Below, piece after piece: positions 36,700-44,864 of a stretch of 63,325 nucleotides of DNA. A program made the position numbers and the translations under genes. Position 1 is the stretch's first letter; every line of letters begins with the position of its first letter. The notes under the pieces were generated by a model. It saw only the letters and a list, made by a program, of their open reading frames with translations, made no database searches and had not been told where the DNA came from. Origin of the DNA: an uncultured Bacteroidaceae bacterium. Lineage in GTDB: Bacteria; Bacteroidota; Bacteroidia; Bacteroidales; Bacteroidaceae. The stretch spans positions 1 to 63,325 of the forward strand of contig CAKQYA010000016.1 of the NCBI GenBank assembly GCA_934293005.1, read 5' to 3'.

Positions 36700-38154
36700 A
36701 TGAAACATATACGTATCATGCATAGCATGGCAGCAATGCTGCTTGCTCTCTCGTCGCATGCGCAGATAGGGCAGCCATATATCCACGACCCTTCAACATT
36801 GGCAGAGTGTGACGGCAAGTATTATACCTTTGGCACTGGCAGTGGCGGTCTCATCACAGAGGATGGATGGTCATGGAAGGGTGGCGCTGTGCGTCCGGGT
36901 GGTGGCGCTGCTCCCGATGTGCTGAAGATAGGCAAGCGCTATTTGGTCATATATGGAGCTACAGGCGGTGGGCTTGGTGGCGGACATAATGGACGCATCC
37001 TCACTATGTGGAATGAGACGCTTGATCCTAATTCTGCTAAGTTTAAATATTCAGAACCTGTCGAAGTGGCCTCTTCTGATGGATTGGAAGATAATGATGC
37101 CATAGACCCTGGATTGCTCCTCGATCCTCAGACGGGAAGGCTTTGGGTGAGCTACGGCACATATTTCGGCAATATACGTTTGATAGAGCTTGATCCTAAA
37201 ACAGGCAAGCGCGTGGAAGGCAATGAGCCAAAGGACATAGCCATAGACTGTGAGGCTTCTGACCTTATTTATCGTGACGGCTGGTATTATCTTCTTGGCA
37301 CGCATGGCACATGTTGCGATGGAGTCAACTCCACATATAATATTGTGGTAGGCCGCTCGCGTCAGGTGACAGGCCCATATATTGACAACGTGGGCCGTGA
37401 CATGTTTCATGGTGGAGGCAAGATGGTCATAGCTGCTGGCGATCGTGTTTGTGGTCCTGGGCATTTCGGACGCACTGTTATTGATGAAGGTGTGGAGGTG
37501 ATGTCTTGTCATTACGAGGCCGACTTCGATCAAGGTGGACGCAGTGTGCTTGGCATTCGTCCCTTGTTGTGGAAGAATGGATGGCCTTATGCTGGCGACC
37601 GCTTCAAGGAAGGAACGTATGAGATAGAGTCGGAACGCCGTGGTTATGCTCTTGAGCTTGCCGTCGACTTCGCTCGTATGAAACAAGACAGACAAGCATG
37701 GTTCCGTGTTGACCCGGACACTCCAGTGAAGCCAATTGCCAACCAGGCATTAGTAGAGGTCATCGACTCGTGGCCTAAGGGAAGTATCCCGGCTCGTATA
37801 GGTGATTATATGTTCCGTCCGCATCAGCGGTGGACCGTTACGGCTGTTCCTGAAGCCGGAGGTTATCTAAGCAATCCATATTTCAAGATAACTATAGAAG
37901 GAACAAACCGCGCTCTTGCGGCCACATCGAAGTTGGAGGTGGCCACTGTGCCAGAATATACAGGTGCAGACGAACAGCTGTGGCGCATAGAGCAACTCAC
38001 AGACGGTACTTTCCGCATCATGCCGAAGTGCATCCCGGGACGCAAAGGCACTAACACTAAATATGTGCTTTATTCTGCGGGTGACAGCACCCCCACTCTT
38101 GCAGAGTATGATTTCCAATCAGACAATTCAAAGTGGAACTTCCGAAATCACTGA
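36700..38154 (+). CDS. Secreted GH43 glycosidase (arabinanase-like)
   Basis: The 484-aa protein has a signal peptide (to about HAQ, residue 22). The GH43 propeller carries the three acidic residues: Asp in YIHDPSTLAE, Asp in DAIDPGLLLD and Glu in CEASDLIYRDG. The pattern is close to endo-arabinanases and related arabinosidases. Residues about 345-484 form a C-terminal beta domain with RWTV and LWRIEQL repeats, possibly a carbohydrate-binding module. With the preceding gene it forms a hemicellulose/arabinan-degrading pair without SusC/D genes. The stop is directly followed by element copy C. Confidence 0.88.
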   Translation: MKHIRIMHSMAAMLLALSSHAQIGQPYIHDPSTLAECDGKYYTFGTGSGGLITEDGWSWKGGAVRPGGGAAPDVLKIGKRYLVIYGATGGGLGGGHNGRILTMWNETLDPNSAKFKYSEPVEVASSDGLEDNDAIDPGLLLDPQTGRLWVSYGTYFGNIRLIELDPKTGKRVEGNEPKDIAIDCEASDLIYRDGWYYLLGTHGTCCDGVNSTYNIVVGRSRQVTGPYIDNVGRDMFHGGGKMVIAAGDRVCGPGHFGRTVIDEGVEVMSCHYEADFDQGGRSVLGIRPLLWKNGWPYAGDRFKEGTYEIESERRGYALELAVDFARMKQDRQAWFRVDPDTPVKPIANQALVEVIDSWPKGSIPARIGDYMFRPHQRWTVTAVPEAGGYLSNPYFKITIEGTNRALAATSKLEVATVPEYTGADEQLWRIEQLTDGTFRIMPKCIPGRKGTNTKYVLYSAGDSTPTLAEYDFQSDNSKWNFRNH

Positions 38155-38244
38155 TAAGTAGGTGCTCATAATTATTTTAATATTTGGCACAAGTATGAGA
38201 GAGGCTTACTTTGATGTTATAAGATAATTTTGAACACCTACTTA
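38155..38244 (-). repeat. Structured intergenic element, copy C (internally deleted, inverted)
   Basis: The 90-bp element starts TAAGTAGGTGCTCATAATTA right after the GH43 stop and ends with the complement of TAAGTAGGTGTTCAAAATTA. It aligns to both ends of copy A in reverse orientation, including GAGGCTTACTTTGAT, but lacks about 90 bp of the middle. Its ends are nearly perfect inverted repeats. Confidence 0.75.
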
Positions 38245-38251
38245 TTATATA

Positions 38252-38294
38252 ATGAGTGTCCCGAATAGGTCTTTGGCTTATTCGGGACACTCAT
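38252..38294. terminator. 16-bp stem hairpin downstream of the GH43 genes, with GGTC-core copy 6
   Basis: ATGAGTGTCCCGAATA (38252-38267) pairs perfectly with TATTCGGGACACTCAT (38279-38294) around an 11-nt loop. The loop side holds CCGAATAGGTCTTTGGC, the sixth copy of the GGTC-core repeat. It can act as a bidirectional terminator or 3'-end stabiliser. No uridine run follows. Confidence 0.65.
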
Positions 38295-38440
38295 GTTGTG
38301 TTGCCATCCAACCACAATCGGTTGTGAAGATTGGCATGTTTGTGAAGTAGTGATATTGTCGAAGTCTTGACCCGTCCGATGTGTCATATGATTAAATGTT
38401 AAAGTCAGTTTCTTTTTTTCTTGGCAAAAAAGAGGGTAAA

Positions 38441-38528
38441 GATACTTGGCAAAGTATTATAGGATACTTTGCAAAGTATATTAGGATACTTGGCCAAGTA
38501 TCCTAAGATACTTTTTCAAGGGTGTTGC
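38441..38528. repeat. Four tandem 22-bp dyad-symmetric repeats
   Basis: Units start at 38441, 38463, 38485 and 38507, exactly 22 bp apart, each beginning GATACTT. Unit 2 contains the perfect palindrome ATACTTTGCAAAGTAT, unit 3 contains GGATACTTGGCCAAGTATCC (38484-38503), unit 1 has one mismatch and unit 4 is degenerate. The array lies between convergent transcripts. It may be stacked protein-binding sites or a structured RNA. Confidence 0.85.
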
Positions 38529-38552
38529 ATTGTGTCTTTTGGATTGTCCGCA

Positions 38553-38645
38553 TTAAAAGACATAGTTGTTTGTATAGGTCTGCGCTGATATTTGTTGCGC
38601 TCCCATTATTGCTGCAAATAATGCAACTTTCATCAGTTTTTTCAT
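38553..38645 (-). CDS. Possible 30-aa secreted micropeptide
   Basis: The reading frame begins ATG-AAA-AAA 11 bp downstream of the DUF4954 stop on the same strand. Its first 21 residues form a textbook signal peptide (MKKLMKVALFAAIMGAQQIS, then Ala). Only nine residues, QTYTNNYVF, remain before the stop. It is either a secreted peptide or the start of a longer secreted gene cut short. The frame after the stop holds no obvious continuation before the 22-bp dyads. Confidence 0.4.
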   Translation of the reverse strand: MKKLMKVALFAAIMGAQQISAQTYTNNYVF

Positions 38646-38656
38646 ATGGCGTGGAT

Positions 38657-40438
38657 TTATTTTATAGTATTCAGGAATGAACGTAATTGTTCAGATTCCA
38701 CGTCTCCCATAAGGTATTCCTTTTCTGCGTCGTCCTTTATCATCTTCAGCCAAAGTGAATAGCTTTCTTCAGCTTCTCGCATCCAATGGTCTTTGTCAAC
38801 GAAGAGGTTGTTGCCGCAGTTCTGCATTATGAAGTTGGCGTATGCCTGCTCATTATTCTTGTAGTCCTTGTGTATCTGAGACAGAATGGCCTTCAGTTCG
38901 CAGATGGAAGCTATGGCGCCGTCATCGATGTCTTTTACCACGCGGTCTATCTCGCTTTTGGGCGCAAGCATGCCCATCATGTCAACCCAACGGCTTCCGT
39001 TGGCATTTGTATCTTCTATGTTGTTGGTCTGAAAACAATGGTAGAGGAACAGTTTCAGTGCTAAATCGTAATATTGGATGCCTTTCAAAAGTGAGTCGCG
39101 CCTTATTTTGCATCCATGGTATTCATAAATCTCAGTTTCAGGGCCATTTGCCTGCTGCAGCCGTTCAAGCACGTTGCGTCCGTCCAGCACTGATTGTATG
39201 ATGTATGGGTTAGGGAAGGCGAAGTTGATGATGTCCTCTCTTGCGCATAGGGGGCGCACATCTCTCTTGGGCCATTTGTTCACATCGCGCCATGTGCCTA
39301 CGGTACGCAGATTGATGCCAGGCACGAGCCATGTGTCGCGTCCTTCAGCTATCACATAGCTGAATGGGAGTTTTTGCACGGCAGGATGTGTCTGCACTTT
39401 GCCCATCACCATGGAGAAACTGCCAATGTGCGCTGGCCATAGGATATGGCTTCCGCTGGCCGTTTTGCTGCCTCGGTCAAGTGTGCCCCAATGTATAGGT
39501 CCCATCTTGTAGGCATGGTTGCTTTGGTTTGTGGAGCTGCCTGCATTGTAGAAAGAGAATGCGCCGCCGATGAGCAGAGTGCTCTTATGATGGCTTGTGG
39601 AGAATGGACCGCAGAAAGCTGCGCATGATTCACCATTGTCCATATGACTGTTGGCAAAGAAAAGGCTCGCTTCTGCGGAAAAGCCTTTGCCTATATGGAC
39701 CGACTCGCCGATAAAGCTGCTGTATACTTTTGCCCCGTCGATGATGCTGGCTCCCGGTGCCACTACGCTGTCTTCGATGATGACATCAGTGCCTATGAGC
39801 GTGCCTGCGTCATCGGTGCTCTGTATGGTGCAGTTGTTCAGACGGCTGCTGCCTTGCACCTCACACCCTTCGCCAATATACACATTGCTTATCTCTTTGA
39901 CATTAAGGATGCGTGAGCCAGAGCCTATGTAGCCGCACTCATGCATGCTCATGCTCTCGTCTTTTTTGTGGACTGCAAGGTCTTTGACAGAAGGAAAGTT
40001 GACCATGAGCCACGCTATCTGTGCGGTGAGCCCTTTTGTGATGCACACGTTGCCTTCACCTCCTTCATTGAGCACAGAGATTGTTAAGCCGTTGCCGAAG
40101 CTGCTTCCTTCCTGGCATGTGATGAGGCTCACATTGGATATGTAGCATTGGTCGCCAATCTGATAGTTGGATATGTATCCGTGAATATTTTCTATCAGAC
40201 AGTCATCTCCTATGGTGATGTTGCGGAGTGTGGCGTTGCGAATGCCGCAACGCTTGCGGAAACCATCTTCCAATTCCAGTGTGCCGTTGAGGCTTCCTAT
40301 CTCGATATGGCCGTAGAAGGTTACATTATGCATTTGCGAGGGATTGAACGCCTCGTCCACTAATACGTCCGACCATTCTTCCGCCCAGCAGTTGCGTTCT
40401 TCAAGTTGGGCAATCTCATTTACAGTTAACTCTCTCAT
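38657..40438 (-). CDS. DUF4954 left-handed beta-helix protein
   Basis: The 593-aa cytoplasmic protein has no signal peptide. Residues about 45-330 are a long run of imperfect hexapeptide repeats (for example NATLRNITIGDDCLIENI and GTLIGTDVIIEDSVVAPGA) expected to build a left-handed parallel beta-helix like LpxA-type acyltransferases and the C-terminal half of sugar nucleotidyltransferases. The C-terminal 200 residues are mainly helical. It matches the Bacteroidales DUF4954 family, whose function is unknown. The helix suggests a trimer and possibly acyl- or nucleotidyl-transfer, but no active-site motif is recognisable. It is 55 bp downstream of hflX. Confidence 0.85.
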   Translation of the reverse strand: MRELTVNEIAQLEERNCWAEEWSDVLVDEAFNPSQMHNVTFYGHIEIGSLNGTLELEDGFRKRCGIRNATLRNITIGDDCLIENIHGYISNYQIGDQCYISNVSLITCQEGSSFGNGLTISVLNEGGEGNVCITKGLTAQIAWLMVNFPSVKDLAVHKKDESMSMHECGYIGSGSRILNVKEISNVYIGEGCEVQGSSRLNNCTIQSTDDAGTLIGTDVIIEDSVVAPGASIIDGAKVYSSFIGESVHIGKGFSAEASLFFANSHMDNGESCAAFCGPFSTSHHKSTLLIGGAFSFYNAGSSTNQSNHAYKMGPIHWGTLDRGSKTASGSHILWPAHIGSFSMVMGKVQTHPAVQKLPFSYVIAEGRDTWLVPGINLRTVGTWRDVNKWPKRDVRPLCAREDIINFAFPNPYIIQSVLDGRNVLERLQQANGPETEIYEYHGCKIRRDSLLKGIQYYDLALKLFLYHCFQTNNIEDTNANGSRWVDMMGMLAPKSEIDRVVKDIDDGAIASICELKAILSQIHKDYKNNEQAYANFIMQNCGNNLFVDKDHWMREAEESYSLWLKMIKDDAEKEYLMGDVESEQLRSFLNTIK

Positions 40439-40493
40439 AAATGTATTGTTTAATATTATGTGAGACCCCCTGTGCCAGTTGATTGAGGGGCAT

Positions 40494-41957
40494 TTATTTC
40501 ACTTCACCATTCTCGTCATAGTTGGAGTAGAGGAAGTCGTTGTATGGATATTTCTGCACATGCATCTCTCTCACCTTTTTGTAGAGCAGTTCTTTTAGTT
40601 CATCGATGTTGTCACGTCTCTTCGCAGAGATGAAGAAGCATCCGAGACTGTTGTCTGTGCCTTGTTCTTTGTTTTCCTGGTTGAGCTTGGCCATCCATGT
40701 GCGCATGAGCTCTTCAAGAGGGATGTTCTCTTTAGTGCGTGGCGTGAGGTCATCGGCGTCTTTCTCAATCCATGAGTAGGCATCTATTTTATTGAATATT
40801 ATCATTTGAGGCTTGTCAGCGCATCCAAGGTCACCGAGAGTCTTTTCCACCACCTGTATTTGTTCTTCAAAGTCGGGATGGCTGATATCCACCACATGAA
40901 GAAGCAGGTCGGCTTCTCTGACCTCATCGAGCGTGCTCTTGAAAGATTCCACAAGGTCTGTAGGCAATTTGCGGATAAAGCCGACTGTGTCGGAAAGCAG
41001 AAATGGCAGATTGTCTATGATGACCTTGCGCACAGTGGTGTCGAGAGTGGCAAAGAGTTTGTTTTCTGCGAATATGTCACTTTTTGCAAGCAAGTTCATG
41101 AGTGTGGACTTACCCACATTAGTGTAGCCTACGAGTGCCACTCGTATTAGCCGTCCGCGGTTCTTGCGTTGTGTGGTTTTTTGTTGGTCAATCTCCACAA
41201 GACGTTCTTTGAGAAGAGATATGCGGTGCCGTATGATGCGTTGGTCCATTTCGAGCTGAGTTTCACCAGGTCCACGCAGGCCCACGCTTCCGCCTCGTTG
41301 TCGTTCGAGGTGAGTCCAGAGGCGTGTCAGTCGTGGCAGCATGTAGCGGTATTGTGCCAGTTCGACTTGTGTCTTTGCGGCAGCAGTCTGTGCTCTCATG
41401 GCGAATATGTCGAGGATAAGGCTTGTCCGGTCAAGAATCTTTATTTGCAGCACTTGCTCGATATTGCGTATCTGCTTGGCTGAGAGCTCATCGTCGAATA
41501 TGACCATGCCCACAGGTTGTGGCACATTGTCTTGCTCTGCCATTTGGTTCTTAAGAAGTTTTTCCAACTTCTTTTGTTTGCGGCTTTTGCGGCATTCTGT
41601 TTGTTCGTCTTCTTCGGTGAAGTCGTCTCCATGCCTGGCTTTTGTGCCTGTGACGATGCTTGCCTCGTAGGGACGTCCAAGGGCCATCTGCTCTTCCCAA
41701 TAGGCATCAACTTCGTCTTGTTTGTTTTTTATGAATTGAGCGATTTCATCGAGTTTGCCAGTGCCGAGATATGTCACACTGCTTGGCCCATTCATTTTTT
41801 GTGTGAATCGGCGTATTACTTTAGCTCCTGCTGTTTCAGCGAGAAACTCAAGTTCGTTTAGATATTCTGTAGTTTTCCTCTCGTTCTGCTGAGGTGTGAT
41901 GAGTCCGACAATGACAGCGGTCTCGACCTTAGCTTCTGAAATAACAAATTCTTTCAT
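40494..41957 (-). CDS. hflX: GTPase HflX
   Basis: The 487-aa GTPase associates with the 50S subunit and rescues or splits stalled ribosomes in stress. An N-terminal HflX domain (about 15-190) includes GPSSVTYLGTGKLDEI and the family ERQRGGSVGLRGPGETQLE linker. The G domain has GYTNVGKSTLMN (G1), DTVGFI (G3) and NKID (G4). A Glu/Lys-rich insert (about 120-145) enlarges the N-terminal domain relative to shorter homologues. It lies between the DUF4954 gene and a TPR gene. The 201-bp upstream gap carries a GGTC-core repeat element. Confidence 0.95.
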   Translation of the reverse strand: MKEFVISEAKVETAVIVGLITPQQNERKTTEYLNELEFLAETAGAKVIRRFTQKMNGPSSVTYLGTGKLDEIAQFIKNKQDEVDAYWEEQMALGRPYEASIVTGTKARHGDDFTEEDEQTECRKSRKQKKLEKLLKNQMAEQDNVPQPVGMVIFDDELSAKQIRNIEQVLQIKILDRTSLILDIFAMRAQTAAAKTQVELAQYRYMLPRLTRLWTHLERQRGGSVGLRGPGETQLEMDQRIIRHRISLLKERLVEIDQQKTTQRKNRGRLIRVALVGYTNVGKSTLMNLLAKSDIFAENKLFATLDTTVRKVIIDNLPFLLSDTVGFIRKLPTDLVESFKSTLDEVREADLLLHVVDISHPDFEEQIQVVEKTLGDLGCADKPQMIIFNKIDAYSWIEKDADDLTPRTKENIPLEELMRTWMAKLNQENKEQGTDNSLGCFFISAKRRDNIDELKELLYKKVREMHVQKYPYNDFLYSNYDENGEVK

Positions 41958-41976
41958 TCAATTGCATGTTTGTTGG

Positions 41977-42103
41977 TAAGTAGATGGCCTGAATGGTTTA
42001 ACCCAAATCGGTCATTAGGCCGAAACATAGAAATAATCAGTAAATCTGATGACCGATTTGGGTTTGATGATGCTGTTCAATCAAAAAACAGTCCATCTGC
42101 TTA
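41977..42103. repeat. 127-bp GGTC-core element, copy 2, with terminal inverted repeats
   Basis: The ends TAAGTAGATGG and (complement) TAAGCAGATGG are inverted. Inside, AACCCAAATCGGTCAT (42000-42015) pairs perfectly over 16 bp with ATGACCGATTTGGGTT (42049-42064). It is the longest, best-structured copy of the family and lies between the TPR stop and the hflX start. Confidence 0.72.
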
Positions 42104-42158
42104 TTTTCTTGTTTTGATTATTGGATAGTGGTGTTCTGAAAGCAGTTCAATCCTTTTG

Positions 42159-43007
42159 CTATCTGCATTTTTTCAGTTCCTCTCTCAGTTGTCCTCGTGG
42201 CACTCCCAGTTCGATGGCGCGTTCAAAGTCTTTTAAGGCCAATCGTTTGTTGTCTTCGCTCAGGTGCAGGTATGCGCGTGACAGGATAATGTTTTTGTTT
42301 TCAGGGTCCAGCTCGATGGCTTTGTTCAGATCCATTATTGCAAGTTCCGACAGGTTGGCTTCTTTCTCTATCTCAGCCCTGATGGAGTATATTTCTGCTT
42401 TGTCTGGATATTCATCAATGAGCAGGGTGAGCCGTTTGATGGCTTCTTGCTGTTTGCCTGCGTTCTGGAAGAGGATGGCAGTGCCGAGCAGCGCTGCATA
42501 GTTGTGAGGGTCAGAATTGAGCAAAGCTTCGTAGTCACGCTTGGCATTGTAGTAGTCACGTCGTTGCTGGTATATATAAGCTCTTGCCAGAAGCGCATCT
42601 GCATTGTTGGGGTCATAGTCAATGATGGTGCTGTAATCGAGCAATGCTTTGTTGATGTTGCCTAATTCCATATACAGGTCTGCTCGCGACTTAAGTATGG
42701 GTATGTTTTGCGGAGCTATTCCAAGTGCGGTTGAATAGTTGTCGAGAGCCTGCATCTTGTCGCCTCTCATCTTGTTGATGTGTGCGATGTTTGAGTAGAC
42801 AAGGGCGTTTCGTATGTCCGAAGGTGATTCTTTGAGTGCTTGACGGAACAAGGACACGGCTTTGTCGTATTCCTTGGCATTGAAAGCGCTCAAAGCTTGT
42901 TCCACTGTGAGCTCATACTGCTGCGCCATGATGTGAAGGGGGGGCAGCAAGCACAGGCAAAGGATGGTGCGCCTAATAACCTTGGCGATATTTGTCTTCA
43001 TTTTCAT
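42159..43007 (-). CDS. TPR-repeat secreted protein
   Basis: The 282-aa protein has a signal peptide (cleavage near IMA-Q, about 29) followed by about seven tetratricopeptide repeats with the A-x-x-x-Y and L-G-N/D patterns (for example ALDNYSTALGIAPQN, ALLDYSTIIDYDPNN, AIMDLNKAIELDPEN). It should be periplasmic and act as a protein-protein scaffold. The partner is unknown. ATG 43007 is used; another ATG lies at 43001. Its 5' end overlaps the rsgA 3' end by 35 bp, so translation is likely coupled. Confidence 0.85.
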   Translation of the reverse strand: MKMKTNIAKVIRRTILCLCLLPPLHIMAQQYELTVEQALSAFNAKEYDKAVSLFRQALKESPSDIRNALVYSNIAHINKMRGDKMQALDNYSTALGIAPQNIPILKSRADLYMELGNINKALLDYSTIIDYDPNNADALLARAYIYQQRRDYYNAKRDYEALLNSDPHNYAALLGTAILFQNAGKQQEAIKRLTLLIDEYPDKAEIYSIRAEIEKEANLSELAIMDLNKAIELDPENKNIILSRAYLHLSEDNKRLALKDFERAIELGVPRGQLREELKKCR

Positions 43008-43926
43008 CTTCAAGCATTGAAAGATAAGAGTTGTAACGGCTTTCTGATATATCGTGCCGTTCCACAGCCTCTCTCACGGCGCAATGTGGCTCGTGGGTAT
43101 GGGTGCAATTATTAAAACGGCAGTCGGCAGAGAAATGGAATATCTCTTTGAAGTAATGTCCCACTTCTTCCTTTTTCATGTTGAAGGTGCCGAATCCTTT
43201 GATGCCTGGAGTGTCAATGATATAGCCGCCGTCACCTACCTCATACATCTCCGAGAAAGTGGTGGTGTGTTTGCCCGTGTTGTAGGCATCGCTTATCTCG
43301 CATGTTTTGAGCGCAAGATTAGGATACAGTTTGTTTATGAGTGTCGACTTGCCCACACCGCTGTTGCCAGAGAGAAGTGTGATGCGGCCTTTGAGTTCAT
43401 TGCGCATCTCTTCCACGCCTTCACCTGTTTGGGCTGATATTTTGCGACATTCGTAGCCGATGGTCTCGTATAGGTTAATTACTCCCTCAAGGTAATCTTT
43501 CCATTCTTCGGTCACAAGGTCAATCTTGTTGAATACAAGAGTGACATCTACGTTGTATGCTTCTGCGCTTGCAAGGAAGCGGTCTATAAACTGCAGCGGT
43601 GTCTCTGGGTGTTTGATGGTTATCACCAAGTAGCAGCGGTCTATGTTGGCGGCAATGATGTGTGACTGCTTCGACAGATTGGTTGACTTGCGTATGATGT
43701 AGTTTTTGCGGTCATCGAGTTCTGTGATAAGTCCTTGGTGCGCTTGTTCTATGTCGGCCCCCACTTGCTGTGGTGTGAATGTGACCCTGTCGCCTATTGC
43801 GATGGGGTTGGTGGTACGAATACCGCGAATGCGGAAGTTGCCTTTGACCTTGCATTCAAAGACATCTCCCGCATCCGATTTGACGGTATAGCTGTAGCCC
43901 GTGTTGCGTATTACAAGTCCGTGCAT
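42973..43926 (-). CDS. rsgA: Ribosome small-subunit GTPase RsgA
   Basis: The 317-aa circularly permuted GTPase helps late 30S maturation. An N-terminal OB fold (about 1-75) is followed by the permuted order G4 (NKIDL), then G1 (GNSGVGKST), then G3 (DTPG). The C-terminal zinc motif CRFNNCTHTHEPHC ends with a helix. The start codon overlaps the frr stop (TAATG), and the 3' end overlaps the TPR gene. Confidence 0.96.
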   Translation of the reverse strand: MHGLVIRNTGYSYTVKSDAGDVFECKVKGNFRIRGIRTTNPIAIGDRVTFTPQQVGADIEQAHQGLITELDDRKNYIIRKSTNLSKQSHIIAANIDRCYLVITIKHPETPLQFIDRFLASAEAYNVDVTLVFNKIDLVTEEWKDYLEGVINLYETIGYECRKISAQTGEGVEEMRNELKGRITLLSGNSGVGKSTLINKLYPNLALKTCEISDAYNTGKHTTTFSEMYEVGDGGYIIDTPGIKGFGTFNMKKEEVGHYFKEIFHFSADCRFNNCTHTHEPHCAVREAVERHDISESRYNSYLSMLEDENEDKYRQGY

Positions 43927-44486
43927 TAGACAGTCATGATTTCCTTGTTCTTAGCCTCAAGCATCTCGTCGACCTTCTTGATATACTTGTCGTGTACCTT
44001 CTGCACTTTATCTTCGTAATCTTTCTCTACATCCTCAGGAGTGCCGTTCTTGACCGACTTCTTGAGTTTTTCGATTGCGTCGCGGCGAGCATTTCTTACG
44101 CTGACCTTGGCTGTCTCAGCTTCCTTAGAGCATTGCTTTGTGAGGTCGCGGCGTCGTTCCTCTGTGAGAGCAGGAATGCCAAGACGGATTATTTCGCCAT
44201 TGTTTTCAGGCATGATGCCTACAGGTGAATCGATGATGGCTTTTTCAATGACACGGAGCATAGACTTGTCCCATGGCTTGATTGTTATTGAGCGGGCGTC
44301 TGGAGTGTTGAGGGAAGCCACGTTGCTCAGTGGCACCATGCTACCGTAAGAGTCAACACGTACTTCATCCAAGATGTGCACATTGGCTCTTCCAGCTCGG
44401 ATGCGGCTGAGAGCTTCTTCGAGGTGCATTGATGCGAGTTCCATCTTTTCCTCTGCATCGTCGAGATATTTCTTTACGTCTTCCAT
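43926..44486 (-). CDS. frr: Ribosome recycling factor
   Basis: The 186-aa factor splits post-termination ribosomes together with EF-G. The three-helix bundle shape and the stretches LSRIRAGRANVHIL and IGMPENNGEIIRLGIPALTEERR are family signatures, and the length is normal. It lies upstream of rsgA with a one-base overlap, so both ribosome factors are cotranslated. It follows a small unknown gene by 23 bp. Confidence 0.97.
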   Translation of the reverse strand: MEDVKKYLDDAEEKMELASMHLEEALSRIRAGRANVHILDEVRVDSYGSMVPLSNVASLNTPDARSITIKPWDKSMLRVIEKAIIDSPVGIMPENNGEIIRLGIPALTEERRRDLTKQCSKEAETAKVSVRNARRDAIEKLKKSVKNGTPEDVEKDYEDKVQKVHDKYIKKVDEMLEAKNKEIMTV

Positions 44487-44509
44487 ATAAAAGTGTGTAT
44501 TATTCGTTT

Positions 44510-44815
44510 TTAGAAAAATGTTATTGTCGTTTGCAGCGCCTGTGGCTCTTTCTTCTTGTCATAGAAAAACAATCCGCGTTTCTTCTTGCCGGTTTTCATG
44601 TCTGTGACATATTTATAGGGCGATTGTGGCTTGGCGCTTTCCGTACGAAGAAACTGATAGATTTCCCACCATGTTTCTTCGTATGGGTGCGCTGTGCCGA
44701 AGAGCGAGGGTTCCATGTTGCATACGTTACGTGTGATGTCGCACACTCGCAATCCTTTTCCTCCTGCCTCTATGAGTATCTGTTTGAGATTTTGTTCGAA
44801 CCAGCGTATGCGCAT
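44510..44815 (-). CDS. Small basic protein of unknown function
   Basis: From ATG 44815 this is 101 aa. A longer reading runs backwards into fumarase and is a shadow. It has no signal peptide and no membrane helix, is rich in Lys and aromatic residues, and has TWWEIYQFLRTE and YVTDMKTGKKKRGLFFYDKK. It is on the same strand as, and between, fumarase and frr. I do not recognise a family. Base composition and position suggest a real gene. Confidence 0.5.
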   Translation of the reverse strand: MRIRWFEQNLKQILIEAGGKGLRVCDITRNVCNMEPSLFGTAHPYEETWWEIYQFLRTESAKPQSPYKYVTDMKTGKKKRGLFFYDKKKEPQALQTTITFF

Positions 44816-44864
44816 AGAACTGTAGTTTGTTTTTAATGAAAAATCATGAGTGTCAGTTTTGCTT

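Noticed and set aside
38441..38528. CRISPR array
   Set aside because: Units are contiguous 22-bp dyads with no unique spacers and no cas genes nearby.
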